From Rotaria macrura (taxonomy: Eukaryota > Rotifera > Eurotatoria > Philodinida > Philodinidae): DNA of 64,000 bases. Shown piece by piece: positions 11,054-22,929 of this stretch; the stretch's first letter is position 1; each line of letters begins with the position of its first letter. Location of the stretch: NCBI GenBank assembly GCA_900239685.1, contig OENT01000096.1, positions 157,307 through 221,306 of the forward strand. The letters are read 5' to 3'. The position numbers and the translations under genes are program-made. Under the pieces are notes generated by a model. It was not told where the DNA came from, ran no database searches, and worked only from the letters and a program-made list of their open reading frames with translations.

Positions 11054-13893
11054 TAGAAAATTGCATAATTCGGAAGGTAATACGTAAGATATTGAATGAA
11101 ATAAATTTAAACAATCGGGATGCTTATCAAAAAATTTTTAAATTATCAGTGCGGAATGATCTTGCAGCATGGGCTAAAACTTATTCTAAAGTCGAATTTC
11201 ACAAAATCCTCTCTTCTATGAAATATTGGGGCCGCAGTAACGAAAACTTGACCGAGTTTTCATACTCGTTTCGTCGAAACAATCAGAGTGATCGATCTTG
11301 AATTTTTTAGGGGAAGAGCAGAGAACGCAGATTTTCTTAGATATCTTGTTTTTCAGATGAAGTGAAAGTATCGGGCATAAACTGAACAACGCTTGCTTTT
11401 TTTCACTATGACAAAGCTTTTGGCTACTGTGAAATATCAACGGAGTCTAAACACCCTAAACAGTTGATATCATGTGTGAAAGAAAAACATAGGCTTGATA
11501 TCGTCTTCCCTGTCGTGGAAAGGGAGAAAAGCCAACAAAACAATACTTTTTTCGTTAAAAAACTGATGCTTGATTTTCTTTGTAATAGTGCCTTTTTTCT
11601 TCTCGTTTTAAATTGGAAAAGTTTTCATCTACTTTTTACACAATAAACTAAATTAACGAGGTTCAGAGTGAGTTTTTTCCCTCTTAGGAGATGATCGTAT
11701 AATAAGATACAAGGCAACAATATTCGTTTTTTTAGGTTGCACGTCGTTTATATCATAAAGAGATGAAAGTCAATAGATGAGATAACCAACGAGGTAAATA
11801 GATACTGAAATTTTATCCTGTCAACCACAATAACCCATCAGCTAACAAATGGGAATAGTCTGGAATAAAAAGATACACGAATATTACAGAGAATAATACG
11901 GGAGACGAATATTCCGAATTTGACAGCTTGATCAAATCTTGAATTAAGCTTGATGGTTGCTTTAAGAATTTAGACGTGTGAGAGTATGACATGGCCAAAT
12001 CCCATGAAGCAGATAACTAAACGTTTCTTAAACTCAAAGATGAAATATTTTGAAAATTTGGTAAAAATAGACCTTTCTGTAGATAGAAGAATGTCTCGAA
12101 AATTGTTCTCTTCGATGACTATCCGCCATCAAAAGTAGTTTTGCTTTATTATAGTCAATAAAGACCCTTTTAAAGTATTATATCTATCAATGAAAATGGA
12201 AAATTTTTCTTCTATGGAAATGGAGCAGGAAGTCTGAAACTGGTTTTCAAAAGTTACATTTGAAATTATTCGTTCCACGAATCCTTCGTTCTATCTTTAA
12301 AATCCAATTTACGTGCACCTATCAATATCTTTGACACTCCGATACTTCGCTCAGTTAATTTTCTCGTTCCTGCGAAAAAATCATTGCATTCATAATCAAT
12401 GTGTAGTTATTTACAATTTTGATTTTCGAATGTTTGAAATGTAGACACACTTACTTGGAAAAAATTTCGTCAGCTTAAATAATGTTGATTGGACAATAGA
12501 GTATTCAAATCCAACTTGTATTGAACGTTTTTTTATGCGTCTCGCAAGGTTTATTTCGTAGCTGTTGTTGTTAACACAAATTACTTTAAAAATAGATCTT
12601 GAATTTTAAAAAGAAAATATCAATGGTAGTAGTAGAAGAAAATAAGAGAAAAATGGCCCATATCGGAATGAAACATTGTATCAGTATTTTCATATGAATC
12701 GTACTCCTGTGCATAAGTAAATAACAAAATACAACGAAAATTTCTTAATGGTTTAATTAATAGACCGATTGCACTGGGAATTATAAAATAATTCAATCGC
12801 CTATGATCTAGTCCTGTGAGAAAACTTTCGAAAACATCCCTTAGTACTGCCTGATGAATTTCATAGAACGATATCGACTATTAGTTGAGCACGTGCAGTA
12901 TAATCGATTCGTCGCAAAACTTCAAAGTCTTTTTTTCGACATGGAACGGAATATTTCATGTTTTGAAAAATTAATTTCCTTGGCGTACATATCGTTCAAG
13001 CTTACAACGGAACTGTTTGGTATGCTGCTTGGCCGCCACAACTTTATTTAAGTGAAAATCTAGTCCTTGAAGTCAAAATAGTAAATACAGCGAATCTCGA
13101 TCGAGCTATTCAAATTTTATGAATTTCATAATTGAGCTTGATAAAAAATGATTTTTAGAAGCCCTGATTAAATCTCAAAAGAATCGCTCAATTCATGTTA
13201 TCAACTATTAGCTAATCAGTTTCATCGTCTAGAGGATTTTTGAAACAGTATTGTTGTGTTCTCTGGAGGTGTAAATTTTCAAGGAGTACCATCTAGGCTT
13301 GTACAGAGACTCTCGCTCACGATCAAACGGCTACAAAAGATTAATATTTCCACACAGGTTAAACGCTCGTTGGAAAATTTTCTTTCTAGTCAGTCTGACT
13401 GTTTATTCGTGCAGTTATCTGAATCTAAGTTGTACAGTTTCCAATGAAAATCTTCAAAGATTCTCATCTGTGATAACAGATTTTCTGTCTCAACAGAAGT
13501 AAAATAGTGAGTAAAAAATAGGACCAATAAAAACTTTCTAAGATAGGCTCAACATTGCTCATGAGAACATGAACCACTTTGTTAGGAGATTTTTCCAAAG
13601 ATTACAAGGTGTTTCAGTTTATTCATAGTGGCTAAAAGTTTCACGTATACTATCAAGACAAATAGGGGATTGCATCAGAATTCAACCGACGCAACGAAAT
13701 TTTACAATGATCAAGTCGAATTGATTGAACCGACAATTTACGGAATTCTTCGCGAAACTCCATGAATAACCTTACGAACCCACTTAAATACATGGATGTA
13801 TTATACCATCAGATATCTGACTTTCTACACTGTTAGACCTTTAGTGATGATAGCAACTTCATACGGAGATAATAGTTCTGAAATTCTATGTCA
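11054..13893. other. intergenic region upstream of copy A
   Basis: Must contain the promoter of copy A at its left edge. Otherwise it holds only short unrecognised open frames (for example 12854-13051 plus). No repeats or RNA genes recognised. Confidence 0.5.
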
Positions 13894-13914
13894 TTGTATA
13901 TCAGTGATGGGACC

Positions 13915-14035
13915 AGTTCGGTTTCTAACCGAACCGAGTCGAACCGAACCGAAATTGGTTTGAAATTTTGGAATATTCGGTCGGTTCGGTTAGAGTTTTT
14001 TTCGGTTCGGTTCCACGCATTCGGAACCGATTTCT
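13915..14035. repeat. left subterminal CGAACCG/CGGTTCG array
   Basis: Repeated AACCGAACCG units in both orientations within the left end of the hAT-type element. Possible transposase-binding sites. Confidence 0.7.
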
Positions 14036-14495
14036 TTTAGAAATATATTCTCAAACATTTTTTAATCTGTCGACTAAAAGTGAATGAGCAAAGTATATCT
14101 ATATTATCTGATGATATATAAATGAATATACTAATTGCAATGTTAACTAATTCATCATTCATTTTATTCAACAATATTGTGAGGCTGACGACCGCGTTCA
14201 AAAGGTCATCATTATCAACACTAAATTTAGACTAAAGAAATTAAATAATATATAGAAGAATTTTTATCTTTCTTTCTCTTCTGCACATTGCATCACGAAT
14301 CGGAGATATTCGTTTCCTCGGTGCGATGTTCATAACAGAACGAAAAATAAAAATAAGAAAAGACATCGTTGTATGTATTACGTGTAATTTTCTTTCATGT
14401 AAAATTAGTGCTGATAATGACTTTTTGAACAGGATCGAAAGCTTCACAATGGTTTAGAATAACATAAATAAAATGATTGATGAGTTAGTTTACTT

Positions 14496-14685
14496 NNNNN
14501 NNNNNNNNNNNNNNNNNNNNNNNNNNNNNNNNNNNNNNNNNNNNNNNNNNNNNNNNNNNNNNNNNNNNNNNNNNNNNNNNNNNNNNNNNNNNNNNNNNNN
14601 NNNNNNNNNNNNNNNNNNNNNNNNNNNNNNNNNNNNNNNNNNNNNNNNNNNNNNNNNNNNNNNNNNNNNNNNNNNNNNNNNNNNN
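14496..14685. other. assembly gap (190 N)
   Basis: A run of N inside the 13902-15294 element. Its true length is unknown. Confidence 1.
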
Positions 14686-15207
14686 AAATTTAGAATTTCG
14701 ACAAAATCGTTATATTTTGAAGGACAACTGTTTCCTTTTTAATAGATGTATTTCCCATCATCATTAGGTTACTATTTTCAAGTGCTTCGTCAATCCGAAA
14801 TGATATACTAAAAAAGTAAAGAACAAAAGCTGGAAAGTGTAACATATTTAGATCATTTCTCAAACTTAGGTTACACGACATTTTCACACTACGTCCTTCA
14901 ATGAACAATGACCTGCTAGCTGAAACTAAATCTACTCTTCGCATTGAGCGATGAAAAAAAATCGAATGATTCGTTCTTCATTTCGAAAGAAATTGGCTAT
15001 CCACTAAAAGTACACTGTAGTCTTTTCCGATTGAAAAATATTTCTAACATAAAAGAGGAAGCAGTTATACTTTAAAAATTGACTGCAGCTCAGCTTTCTA
15101 AATCACTCTTAGAACTATCGAAAGTATTATAATCACATCGTCAATATAATTTTATAAATGAATATCTTTGAAAGACAAAGCAGGAATCGACAAACGTTTT
15201 TACATTT

Positions 15208-15290
15208 TTTAATCGGTTCGGTTCGGTTCGGTTTGAGATTTTTTCGGTTCGATTCGGTCCGGTTCGTAAAAAACACGAACCGATCCCATC
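15208..15290. repeat. right subterminal CGGTTCGG array
   Basis: Inverted counterpart of the left array, with the same GGTTCGGTTCGG units. Confidence 0.7.
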
Positions 15291-15302
15291 ACTGTTGTAT
15301 AT

Positions 15303-16626
15303 GGAATTCTGTCTACTATTATAAAACTTTGTACGATTTGGGATTTAGAGAGCCAATTGATACTCATGAACTCGATAAACATGCACAATATAAAAATTGC
15401 AAAAGTTAGAATTTTCATGAAAACTCACTAGCTCTATGTGTAAGGGTACATTAACTAAAGGGTTGAGGCTTCTATGACGCTAATTTATGATCTAAAACGA
15501 GATTGAGATTCTTTCTTATCGTGACCATCCCACATCGATACATCTCTAATATCTCAATTAAAAAAACAGATTTACTGTTATTTTATTATGATATTCACAT
15601 CTCACTGAAACAATATGAATCCATCTTGAAAATTTTTCAATGTATAGATCTAAACACTATGAACTCGTCGTACAAAATCAGTTCAAAGGAGTGAACTCTG
15701 ATTGAGTTGATTTTATTAGTATCTATTCGATAAAATGCTCATGGTTAGATATTCTGTAATACGAGCCTCCAAATCATTATGTAAGATCCTTGATTGAAAT
15801 TTACATCACGTTTGAGTACTAAGGGTTACGACTGAGACGTTCCAATCTTGACTCGATCAATCATAGAATGGTCTTCGGCAATTTAAAAACGGTTGCTTTC
15901 TCTTCAATTATTATTATTTAAAGTGCTCAAGTTAAAAATGTCGTAGGATTTTAGTGTATATTGGAATCTGATGAAATGCTATTTGATTGTCAAAGTTTCT
16001 ATTTGCTAGAAGTTCCAACTTTTCAAAAAGCTCGTATTTTCTATTTCAAATCTGAAGCTTATTACATAGTGAGAAGTCGACTAGATTAAATTATACAGAA
16101 AAACTCACACATTTTGGAGAAAATCTTGCTGATCCATGAATTTCTAAATTATTTTATCATACTTATAATTTATTCAAAACTTCTCTATTTAACTCCTTAA
16201 TTTAATCCACACTGATAGTTTCAAGTCGATACTCGGGAAAATGATCTTCGCATAAATCTGATCTTCAGAGAAAACAGGCATTTAGAAAATTTAATAAACC
16301 TTCACCAAATCACGAAATGTATTCGAATCTTGGCACGCATACAATGCACTATGTTTGGGACAGAAATGCATTGAAACCAGAAAGGGGCACTAGAGGAGGC
16401 GACGTTCACAGTAGAAATGTGTTACATGGAATCTCATGAATATGAACGAATGAAAGTTTATCAAACAGAATGCAAGTACCGAATACATTTTCACTCGCAC
16501 TTCTGCAAAAGAGATACTTTGTGTGCTTCTATTGTCTGTGTCGATTATTATAAACGATCGTTGGAAAACACGAAAATGGATAGAATATTTGATTAATATC
16601 GCCAAAAAGAAGATTTATTGTCTCGT
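15303..16626. other. AT-rich spacer between the hAT-type element and copy B
   Basis: No recognisable coding or repeat structure. Only open frames shorter than 75 codons. Confidence 0.5.
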
Positions 16627-19552
16627 TCAGAACAACTGTTTCTCATTTTTCTTCATGAATGATTCACGGCTTTCTTTAATTAAAGATAATTGTTTCTTAA
16701 CATCATCGATTTCATTAATTGTTTTAATCCTATCATAAATGATTGGTAAATCCCCAGATGTACCTATTTATATCGATGTTTCTTGTTCTTGTTTGTATTC
16801 ATCTCTGAATTTCACCAACTTGTCGATCAATTGTCTATTAAAGCAGCTCAGATCGTTTTGAGGGCAAAGTTGCTCTTCTTCAAGAATCACTCGTTTTAGA
16901 GCGGATAGAATTCGATCGGTTTGAGTTAATCCATTGCAGTTTTTAGTATAGAATTTACCGAACTCTATCAGTCCTGTTTTCAGTTGTTTTGCCGTTGATT
17001 TTAGGTTTGTCAGAGGCGTTCTACTCATGTCATCTAAGCATTGGTATTGAAGACCATACTCACTATCACGTAGATCTTGTAGGACTATACAACTTTCACT
17101 ACAGTGGTATGAATTAATTACCAGAAAATCTTGGAAAACACGAAATTTATTGCAACAACGATTAATGCGCACCACTTTGTGGGTAATATTTGATGAATCA
17201 TGAAGTGAAATAGGGTAGAGTTTTATTAGCAGATACTTAGGATCTCTCTGTGATAGAATGATATTTCGGAAAAGATTTCTAATAGTTTCCAACATCGGAC
17301 GAGTCAATAGATTAATCTTAGACGAAGCATGTTCGACAGATCGCCAATCTTTTTCAAAAAGCGGTACAAGTTTAGTCCCACAAAAGAACTTGAGAAGACG
17401 ATTGGATTCTTTGACTGAACTTACCCAACTTTGTTCATATTCCTTCTCTTGATATTCATCGAAGTCAATTCCATTCCTCACAGCTACCAGATAACGAAAT
17501 GATTCACTATCAAAACAAAATGTGTTCGATTTTTTGAATGGAATATCTTTGATTGGACACGAATCAATCATCTTTTTCAGTAGAGGAGCCGTGTCACCTG
17601 GAGTGAAGAAAGTCGATCGGGTATTCGTGAAACAAAACACAATATTGTGTCGAACATTTTCACCTAAAAAACTAAGTAATCGATCAAAATACGAACGAAG
17701 AATGATGTTTAATCTTGATTCATTCGGTTTGAGAAGAATACAAATAGCATCGAGATGAGAAAGGTTACTGATAAATGAAATAATGTGTTGTAAATTGAGA
17801 TCATCTTGATCAAAACCACGTGTATCTCCCATTCCAGATGTGTCTATGAGACGTAGTCTTTTTTGAGTACTCGAAAGTGGTACAACATAAGATCGACAAT
17901 GTTGAGTTACTGATTGACCTGGATGATCGTGATCTTCGTTAGAATCTAGATCGCCGAATGTGACAAGTTTCTCTTCAAATTGATCACCGGTGGTCATGAT
18001 AAACGAGACAGGCATAGCGACAAGAGGTTCACTCGAGCGTGCTTTTTCAAAAGTCTCAAATGCAAAATAGTTGACAAGTGCATTGATGAAAGTAGATTTT
18101 CCAACACCAGATTCACCCAGAAGAAGCACATTGATATGGTTCATAGTTGTTCATCTCCTGGATCAACGCAATGGTGTTTTTCTACTGATATTTCTTTTAA
18201 GTTGGCTACTGGCGACGACATCGCTGAATGAGGACGCTTTTCACCGCGACTCAATTGCTCATTTGGTGATGATGTAGTACCGCTAGTTGATAAATATGTT
18301 GGTTTTCCTTTTTCAGAGTCTACGAAAGTATTTTTCAGCTTATGTGTTTCCAGTTTTTGAGACTTTGTATTCTTTACAACAGGCAAGGATGACATGATCG
18401 ATTTTCCTGTTACATTGTTTGATTTAAAATTCAATGGAGTTATACTTTCTATGTTTGTTGATTGTGTTGCATTGGATAAAAATGTATTTCGGGTCCGTTT
18501 GGATAGTACACTTGGTTGAGATGCGTTGCTTTGAGTTTGATTTATCGACGATTTTTTTCTGTCATTTTCATAATCTATAGGATCTGGTGGCTTTGGTAAT
18601 GGACTTAAGTGATACGCCGAGCTGTCAGTGCATTCATTTGTTGGCTGATCCTGTATCGAATTCAATAAGTTGCTGGTTGGTGGAAAAGATAGCTGTTTCT
18701 GCTCCTTCAAAATCGTACCGATATTCGTTTGATGAATTAATGATTGATTGACTGTTTCAGACGGTTGTCCTAACGTTGAGGAACTTTGTGTTATTGATGT
18801 TGCTGGTAATGTGTATGGTTTCGGCTTAGGTTGGACATGCAATGGAGGGTTTGAAGAAAACACCTCTTCTCCTGATGGATCGGTTTGAGTATTTAAGAGA
18901 ATACTAGGATCACATTTAGATACCTCACCAATTTTATCCTTCTCTAAACGATTACTCGCGACTGAATCTATATTAGTTGAGTCATTACCGGGATTAATTT
19001 TATTAGAATCACCTGTGGTATCTATGGATCGATTTGTCCAAGGTGAATCATTAGTAAGTTGTTTTCTTGAATCAGTTGTTAGTTCTCTTGGTTTAGTGGA
19101 AGCCGTAGTTTGTTTTTCTATTTTGTCATGATCTTCATGTGATATTGTCTTTTCTCCATTGATTAATAGCTCATTGATTTTGGTCTGTTCGAGAGTTCCA
19201 TCATGAATTCTAAATATCAAGTCCCGAATCCTTCGAATTTCATTGGAATCGATCTCTTTTATATCTTCAATTTTACTTTGAACTTCATTAGACTGTTGAT
19301 AAGCATTCTCATTCAAAGAAATTTTCAATTGTTGATATTTAGTTAATAACTGTTTTAGATATTCTTTGATTGTTTTAATAGTTTTCTGTTCAAGTTGAAT
19401 ATACGTGACTTTTTCTTTCGGATAATTAGAACAAAGCAATTTAACAGAAGTCAAAGAATATTCCCATGGACGTTGACGATGTGGAAGTAGTTTTATTTTT
19501 ATGAGTGTTCGACAAAATTCAGCCAATGTTTTCATTTCTATTAATTCAGGTA

Positions 19553-20453
19553 AGATGCATCTAAGTCAAACGTCGAGTAAATTTTTTTTTTCGTTTTTTT
19601 AATACGTATTCTTGTTCAGCGTAATGCGCTGATCATTTTATGTGCTTACCATTTTTTTGCAAAGTGGCTTTTTGGTAGAGAAAATCTTAAGATACTGTGA
19701 AGTCCTCCAAAGTTCTCAAAGATGGAAAATCCTGCCTGGCCGAGGAAAAAAGTGCCATAACTTTTTTTCTTCTTGTCGTAGAGATCTCACGTTTTCATAT
19801 TTGGATTCCTCGTGGAAAACGGCATTTAATTAAATGCCGTTTTCCACGAGGAATCCAAATATGAAAACGTGAGATCTCTACGACAAGAAGAAAAAAAGTT
19901 ATGGCANAAAAAACTCAAAAATCGTTCTTTCGGTTCTGCAACTTTGAACATTCCATCTCACATTGCTTCTCAAGGAAAAAAAATTAAAAAAAAAACTCTC
20001 CATAGTTTTGTAGCCCAACTCATGGCGGTTCTTTTGGCTATCAAGAAAAATGGCTGGCTATCTACGGAAAAAAGGAGTAGCATTTTGGGTGGGAAGGGGT
20101 CTCTGTTTTCGGTGATAGGGACCGTCGTTCTTGGGAAAACTACGAGTTTTGACTTTGAGGTTTTTGAATACCCTCTTTAAATGCCGTTTTCCACGAGGAA
20201 TCCAAATATGAAAACGTGAGATCTCTACGACAAGAAGAAAAAAAGTTATGGCACTTTTTTCCTCGGCCAGGCAGGATTTTCCATCTTTGAGAACTTTGGA
20301 GGACTTCACAGTATCTTAAGATTTTCTCTACCAAAAAGCCACTTTGCAAAAAAATGGTAAGCACATAAAATGATCAGCGCATTACGCTGAACAAGAATAC
20401 GTATTAAAAAAACGAAAAAAAAAATTTACTCGACGTTTGACTTAGATGCATCT
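19553..20453. mobile_element. foldback/MITE-like element with 277-bp terminal inverted repeats, TA target site
   Basis: The arms 19553-19829 and 20177-20453 are near-perfect inverted copies beginning AGATGCATCTAAGTC. TA duplicates lie at 19551-19552 and 20454-20455. Removing the element plus one TA gives AATTCAGG-TA-AGTTAGAG, which rejoins the coding frame of copy B, so the boundaries are certain. The total insertion (903 nt) is a multiple of three but contains stops. The centre carries no recognisable transposase. The TA target suggests Tc1/mariner-type mobilisation (inference). Confidence 0.9.
19830..19906. repeat. extra partial inverted arm inside the foldback element
   Basis: Immediately after the left arm, about 76 nt repeat the inner end of the right arm, forming a spacer-free palindrome around TTTAATTAAA, and stop at the single ambiguous base near 19906. 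This may be an assembly artefact. Confidence 0.6.
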
Positions 20454-21120
20454 TAAGTTAGAGAAATGTTTTTTCACGATGATTCTATTCAATAAATTTT
20501 CTTCCTCACCGTTGACTTGGAGAGAACTTGTAATGAGTTGTTTTTCAATTACTCCCAATAAGCGATCAGAATTAGTATGTTCGACTTCACTCAATTCTAA
20601 AATGACAACAGCTTGGATTCCTCTTTTTATTTTGGTTATTATGTGGGTTGCGTCACATCCCAGTTTATCTTTTGGAAACTCTGTCTTCAATCGATTTACT
20701 TCATTATTTAATGATTCTTCTTGAGGGTGTGGAGTTGTAATAAATATATCGTATGTTTTCACTTTTAGGAAAAGCATAAAGTGCCATTGAAGTCATACCT
20801 TGTGCAGGTATTATTTTCAAAACGGCCTTAACCCACATTTCATCGTGAAGTTCAATTTTACTAAATAGAGTCTCCATGTCGATTTGATCACCTTTCCAGA
20901 TGTCACAAGTAATAGAGGTATTTGATGGTCGTTTGGTTTTTAGAGTGTCACTCACTGATAATTGATCAAGTATTCGATCGCTTCGCGGATCATAAAAAGA
21001 ACCGACAATACCAGATTGATCAATAGCTAAGCGACGCATGTAATGCTCAGCTACCATGGTTTGGTAATTCTTTATAGCTTTTGAAGACGTATTTTGTGTA
21101 CATGTCATGTTATTAGACAT

Positions 21121-22929
21121 TCAGAATAAGTTGTAAACGAAAAGAAAATTTAAGAATCTGTCGTATATCCGTGTGATTCGAACCGGATAAAAACGATTGA
21201 TTGCTTTTGAAAATGGTGTGCGGCATATTCATCAATCCCAAACCGTACATATGGTATTTTTCAATGTGTTAACATTCTCATAATTGATTCAATCTCTAAT
21301 CTCGGGATGATGTTGATGCGTCTGCGTCATCTATGCTATCCTCTCAGACCCCTTATCGACTTCGTCTCTGAGATAATTTTTTATTAAAGATGGTTCTGCA
21401 AGAGCATTTTTCTCACAATCTATTATAGAGAGGTTTTTTCTCAATAAACTTGAATTTTTTCAAATAATGAATTAGATGTACAGTAAAACCGCCGTCGGCA
21501 ACCATTTATAATTGGAATGGATCTTGATAAACGTTACCAATGCGATTCTTTCGAATATCACGATATACCAGCGAAACTGGTAATAAATGAATGACGTGGG
21601 TAGTTTAACATTTTGTTTTGTGAAACACGAGTAACGAAGAATCTTAAAATTTTGTGAATCGATTTCATCACTTATTTAGCTATTGCATAGCAGTTTGATC
21701 GCAATCGAACACAAAGGAAGGTATACAAGTTAATATCCACGTATGTGATCATCACGGACTATTGATATACGACTAAACACTGTATATAAAAATGTATGCT
21801 CTACTTTCTAAGTAGTTACAGCTGTAGAGAATCAAATGAAGGATGAGAAACAGAAAATTTGCCAAACAAAACTTTTCCAATGCGATCAGCAAAAACAACT
21901 AAATCGTACGTCACTGTTCTATTTCACAACGATTGAACGTTAAATATTCTAACGATATATTTGAAAGCATAACAATTGTGGCATGACGACTTTTGAATAT
22001 CATAATAAATGATCAATTGCTATTTTATGTTTTGAACTAGTAGTTCTATGAAAATATTCGAACTGAAACTCAGCAGTTTTTAAACTTGTTCCGCTCTTTC
22101 ATCAACGGGAAAATCGATAGAATGTCTTGAATTATTTTATTCTGGAGAAAATATAATTTCTGTCCTGAAAAATGAATCACTTGACCATTGATAGTGTCCA
22201 AAAATTAATAGATTTGTAGCTTAATCTGAGAACTATCACATTCGCTGTTTAGATATCCACTAAAAACGATCATTGATAGTGCAAAATGAAGATTGTCTGA
22301 AAACTTCCCGTGTCAATATTATTTACTTCCGAGTGCTACCTCAATAACAGAATGGTTACCTGAAAGAAATTTTGCAATGTAATCGAAATCGAAAAGTTCT
22401 TGCTTGTATCGAGCAATTGAGGTTGTTTAAGAATCGTATGTGTATTTATCTGAAAAAAAGAAAGAGACATGATTTTATTGCATAGGAACTTTTCGATGTT
22501 TTTGCATCTACTAGAAGAAAGAATAAGCATCACATTTTATATTTTATTTCTTTTTACATACGACGGACTACATCACAATTAAATATTCCACTAGCTGAAT
22601 TTGGTTATATTTACTTATAGACAATCTCAGGAAACCGTTGAACTCTTTTGGTGGATGTTCACATAAATAGAAACTTTTGTGAACTTCATTATAAAATAAA
22701 CGAGATGAATGTTTCAATCAGATATTTCTTTATAGAATTTAAGAATGAATATGACCAGGTTAGAATAAGGAAACAAAACTGTCCGTAAACTTGTTTTCAT
22801 CAGTGTTCATTAAAAAAATGCAGTGTTTGAGTTGACTTCAGTAATTCTTTCAAATCTATGATTAATTAATTCGAGTATATATATACACGTTTCCTTTAAA
22901 TTCACAAAGACAAAAATTCATTGTACTGT
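21121..22929. other. spacer between copies B and C
   Basis: Must contain the promoter of copy B and the 3' end of copy C. No genes or repeats recognised. Confidence 0.5.

Larger units (their letters stand above)
13902..15294. mobile_element. hAT-type element with GGTTCGG subterminal repeats and 8-bp TSD
   Basis: The ends are inverted: CAGTGATGGGA at 13902 and its complement ending at 15294. Immediate flanks are identical 8-bp direct repeats TTGTATAT at 13894-13901 and 15295-15302, the signature target duplication of hAT transposons. Just inside each end is an array of CGAACCG/CGGTTCG motifs (13915-14035 and 15208-15290). The interior includes the 190-base assembly gap. A minus-strand frame at 14690-14944 contains SASRSLFIEGRS, vaguely like a hAT C-terminal dimerisation segment. 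The element is about 1.4 kb as assembled and probably non-autonomous. Confidence 0.85.
16627..21120 (-). pseudogene. GTPase array copy B: SNTX-like/AIG1-like GTPase gene, disrupted
   Basis: Same architecture as copy A. It begins MSNNMTC at 21120, with GSFYDPRSD in the N-terminal domain. Four lesions are visible. (1) A 1-nt insertion near 20728-20735: the reading passes from the 20704-21120 frame to the 20442-20777 frame inside the YYN..QEES segment shared with copy A. (2) A 901-bp foldback insertion at 19553-20453. (3) A frameshift at 18141-18144, where the linker ends in TGA overlapping an ATG that re-opens just before the P-loop. (4) An in-frame TAA at about 16768, after which the coiled-coil tail continues in frame (NEIDDVKKQLSLIKE) to a TGA at 16627-16629. 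The GTPase piece (16768-18144, 458 aa) keeps GESGVGKST, but its G3 reads DTSGMGD. It is probably a pseudogene, though a shortened G protein starting at 18144 cannot be excluded. Confidence 0.8.

Noticed and set aside
14473-14742. ORF spanning the run of N
   Set aside because: The open frame is an artefact of the assembly gap.
16768-18144. Independent short GTPase gene starting at 18144
   Set aside because: The ATG overlaps the stop of the upstream linker frame, the tail continues past a premature stop, and the whole matches a broken copy of a longer gene.
19642-20364. Identical ORFs on opposite strands (19642-19833 plus, 20140-20364 minus)
   Set aside because: They are translations of the two arms of the foldback element.
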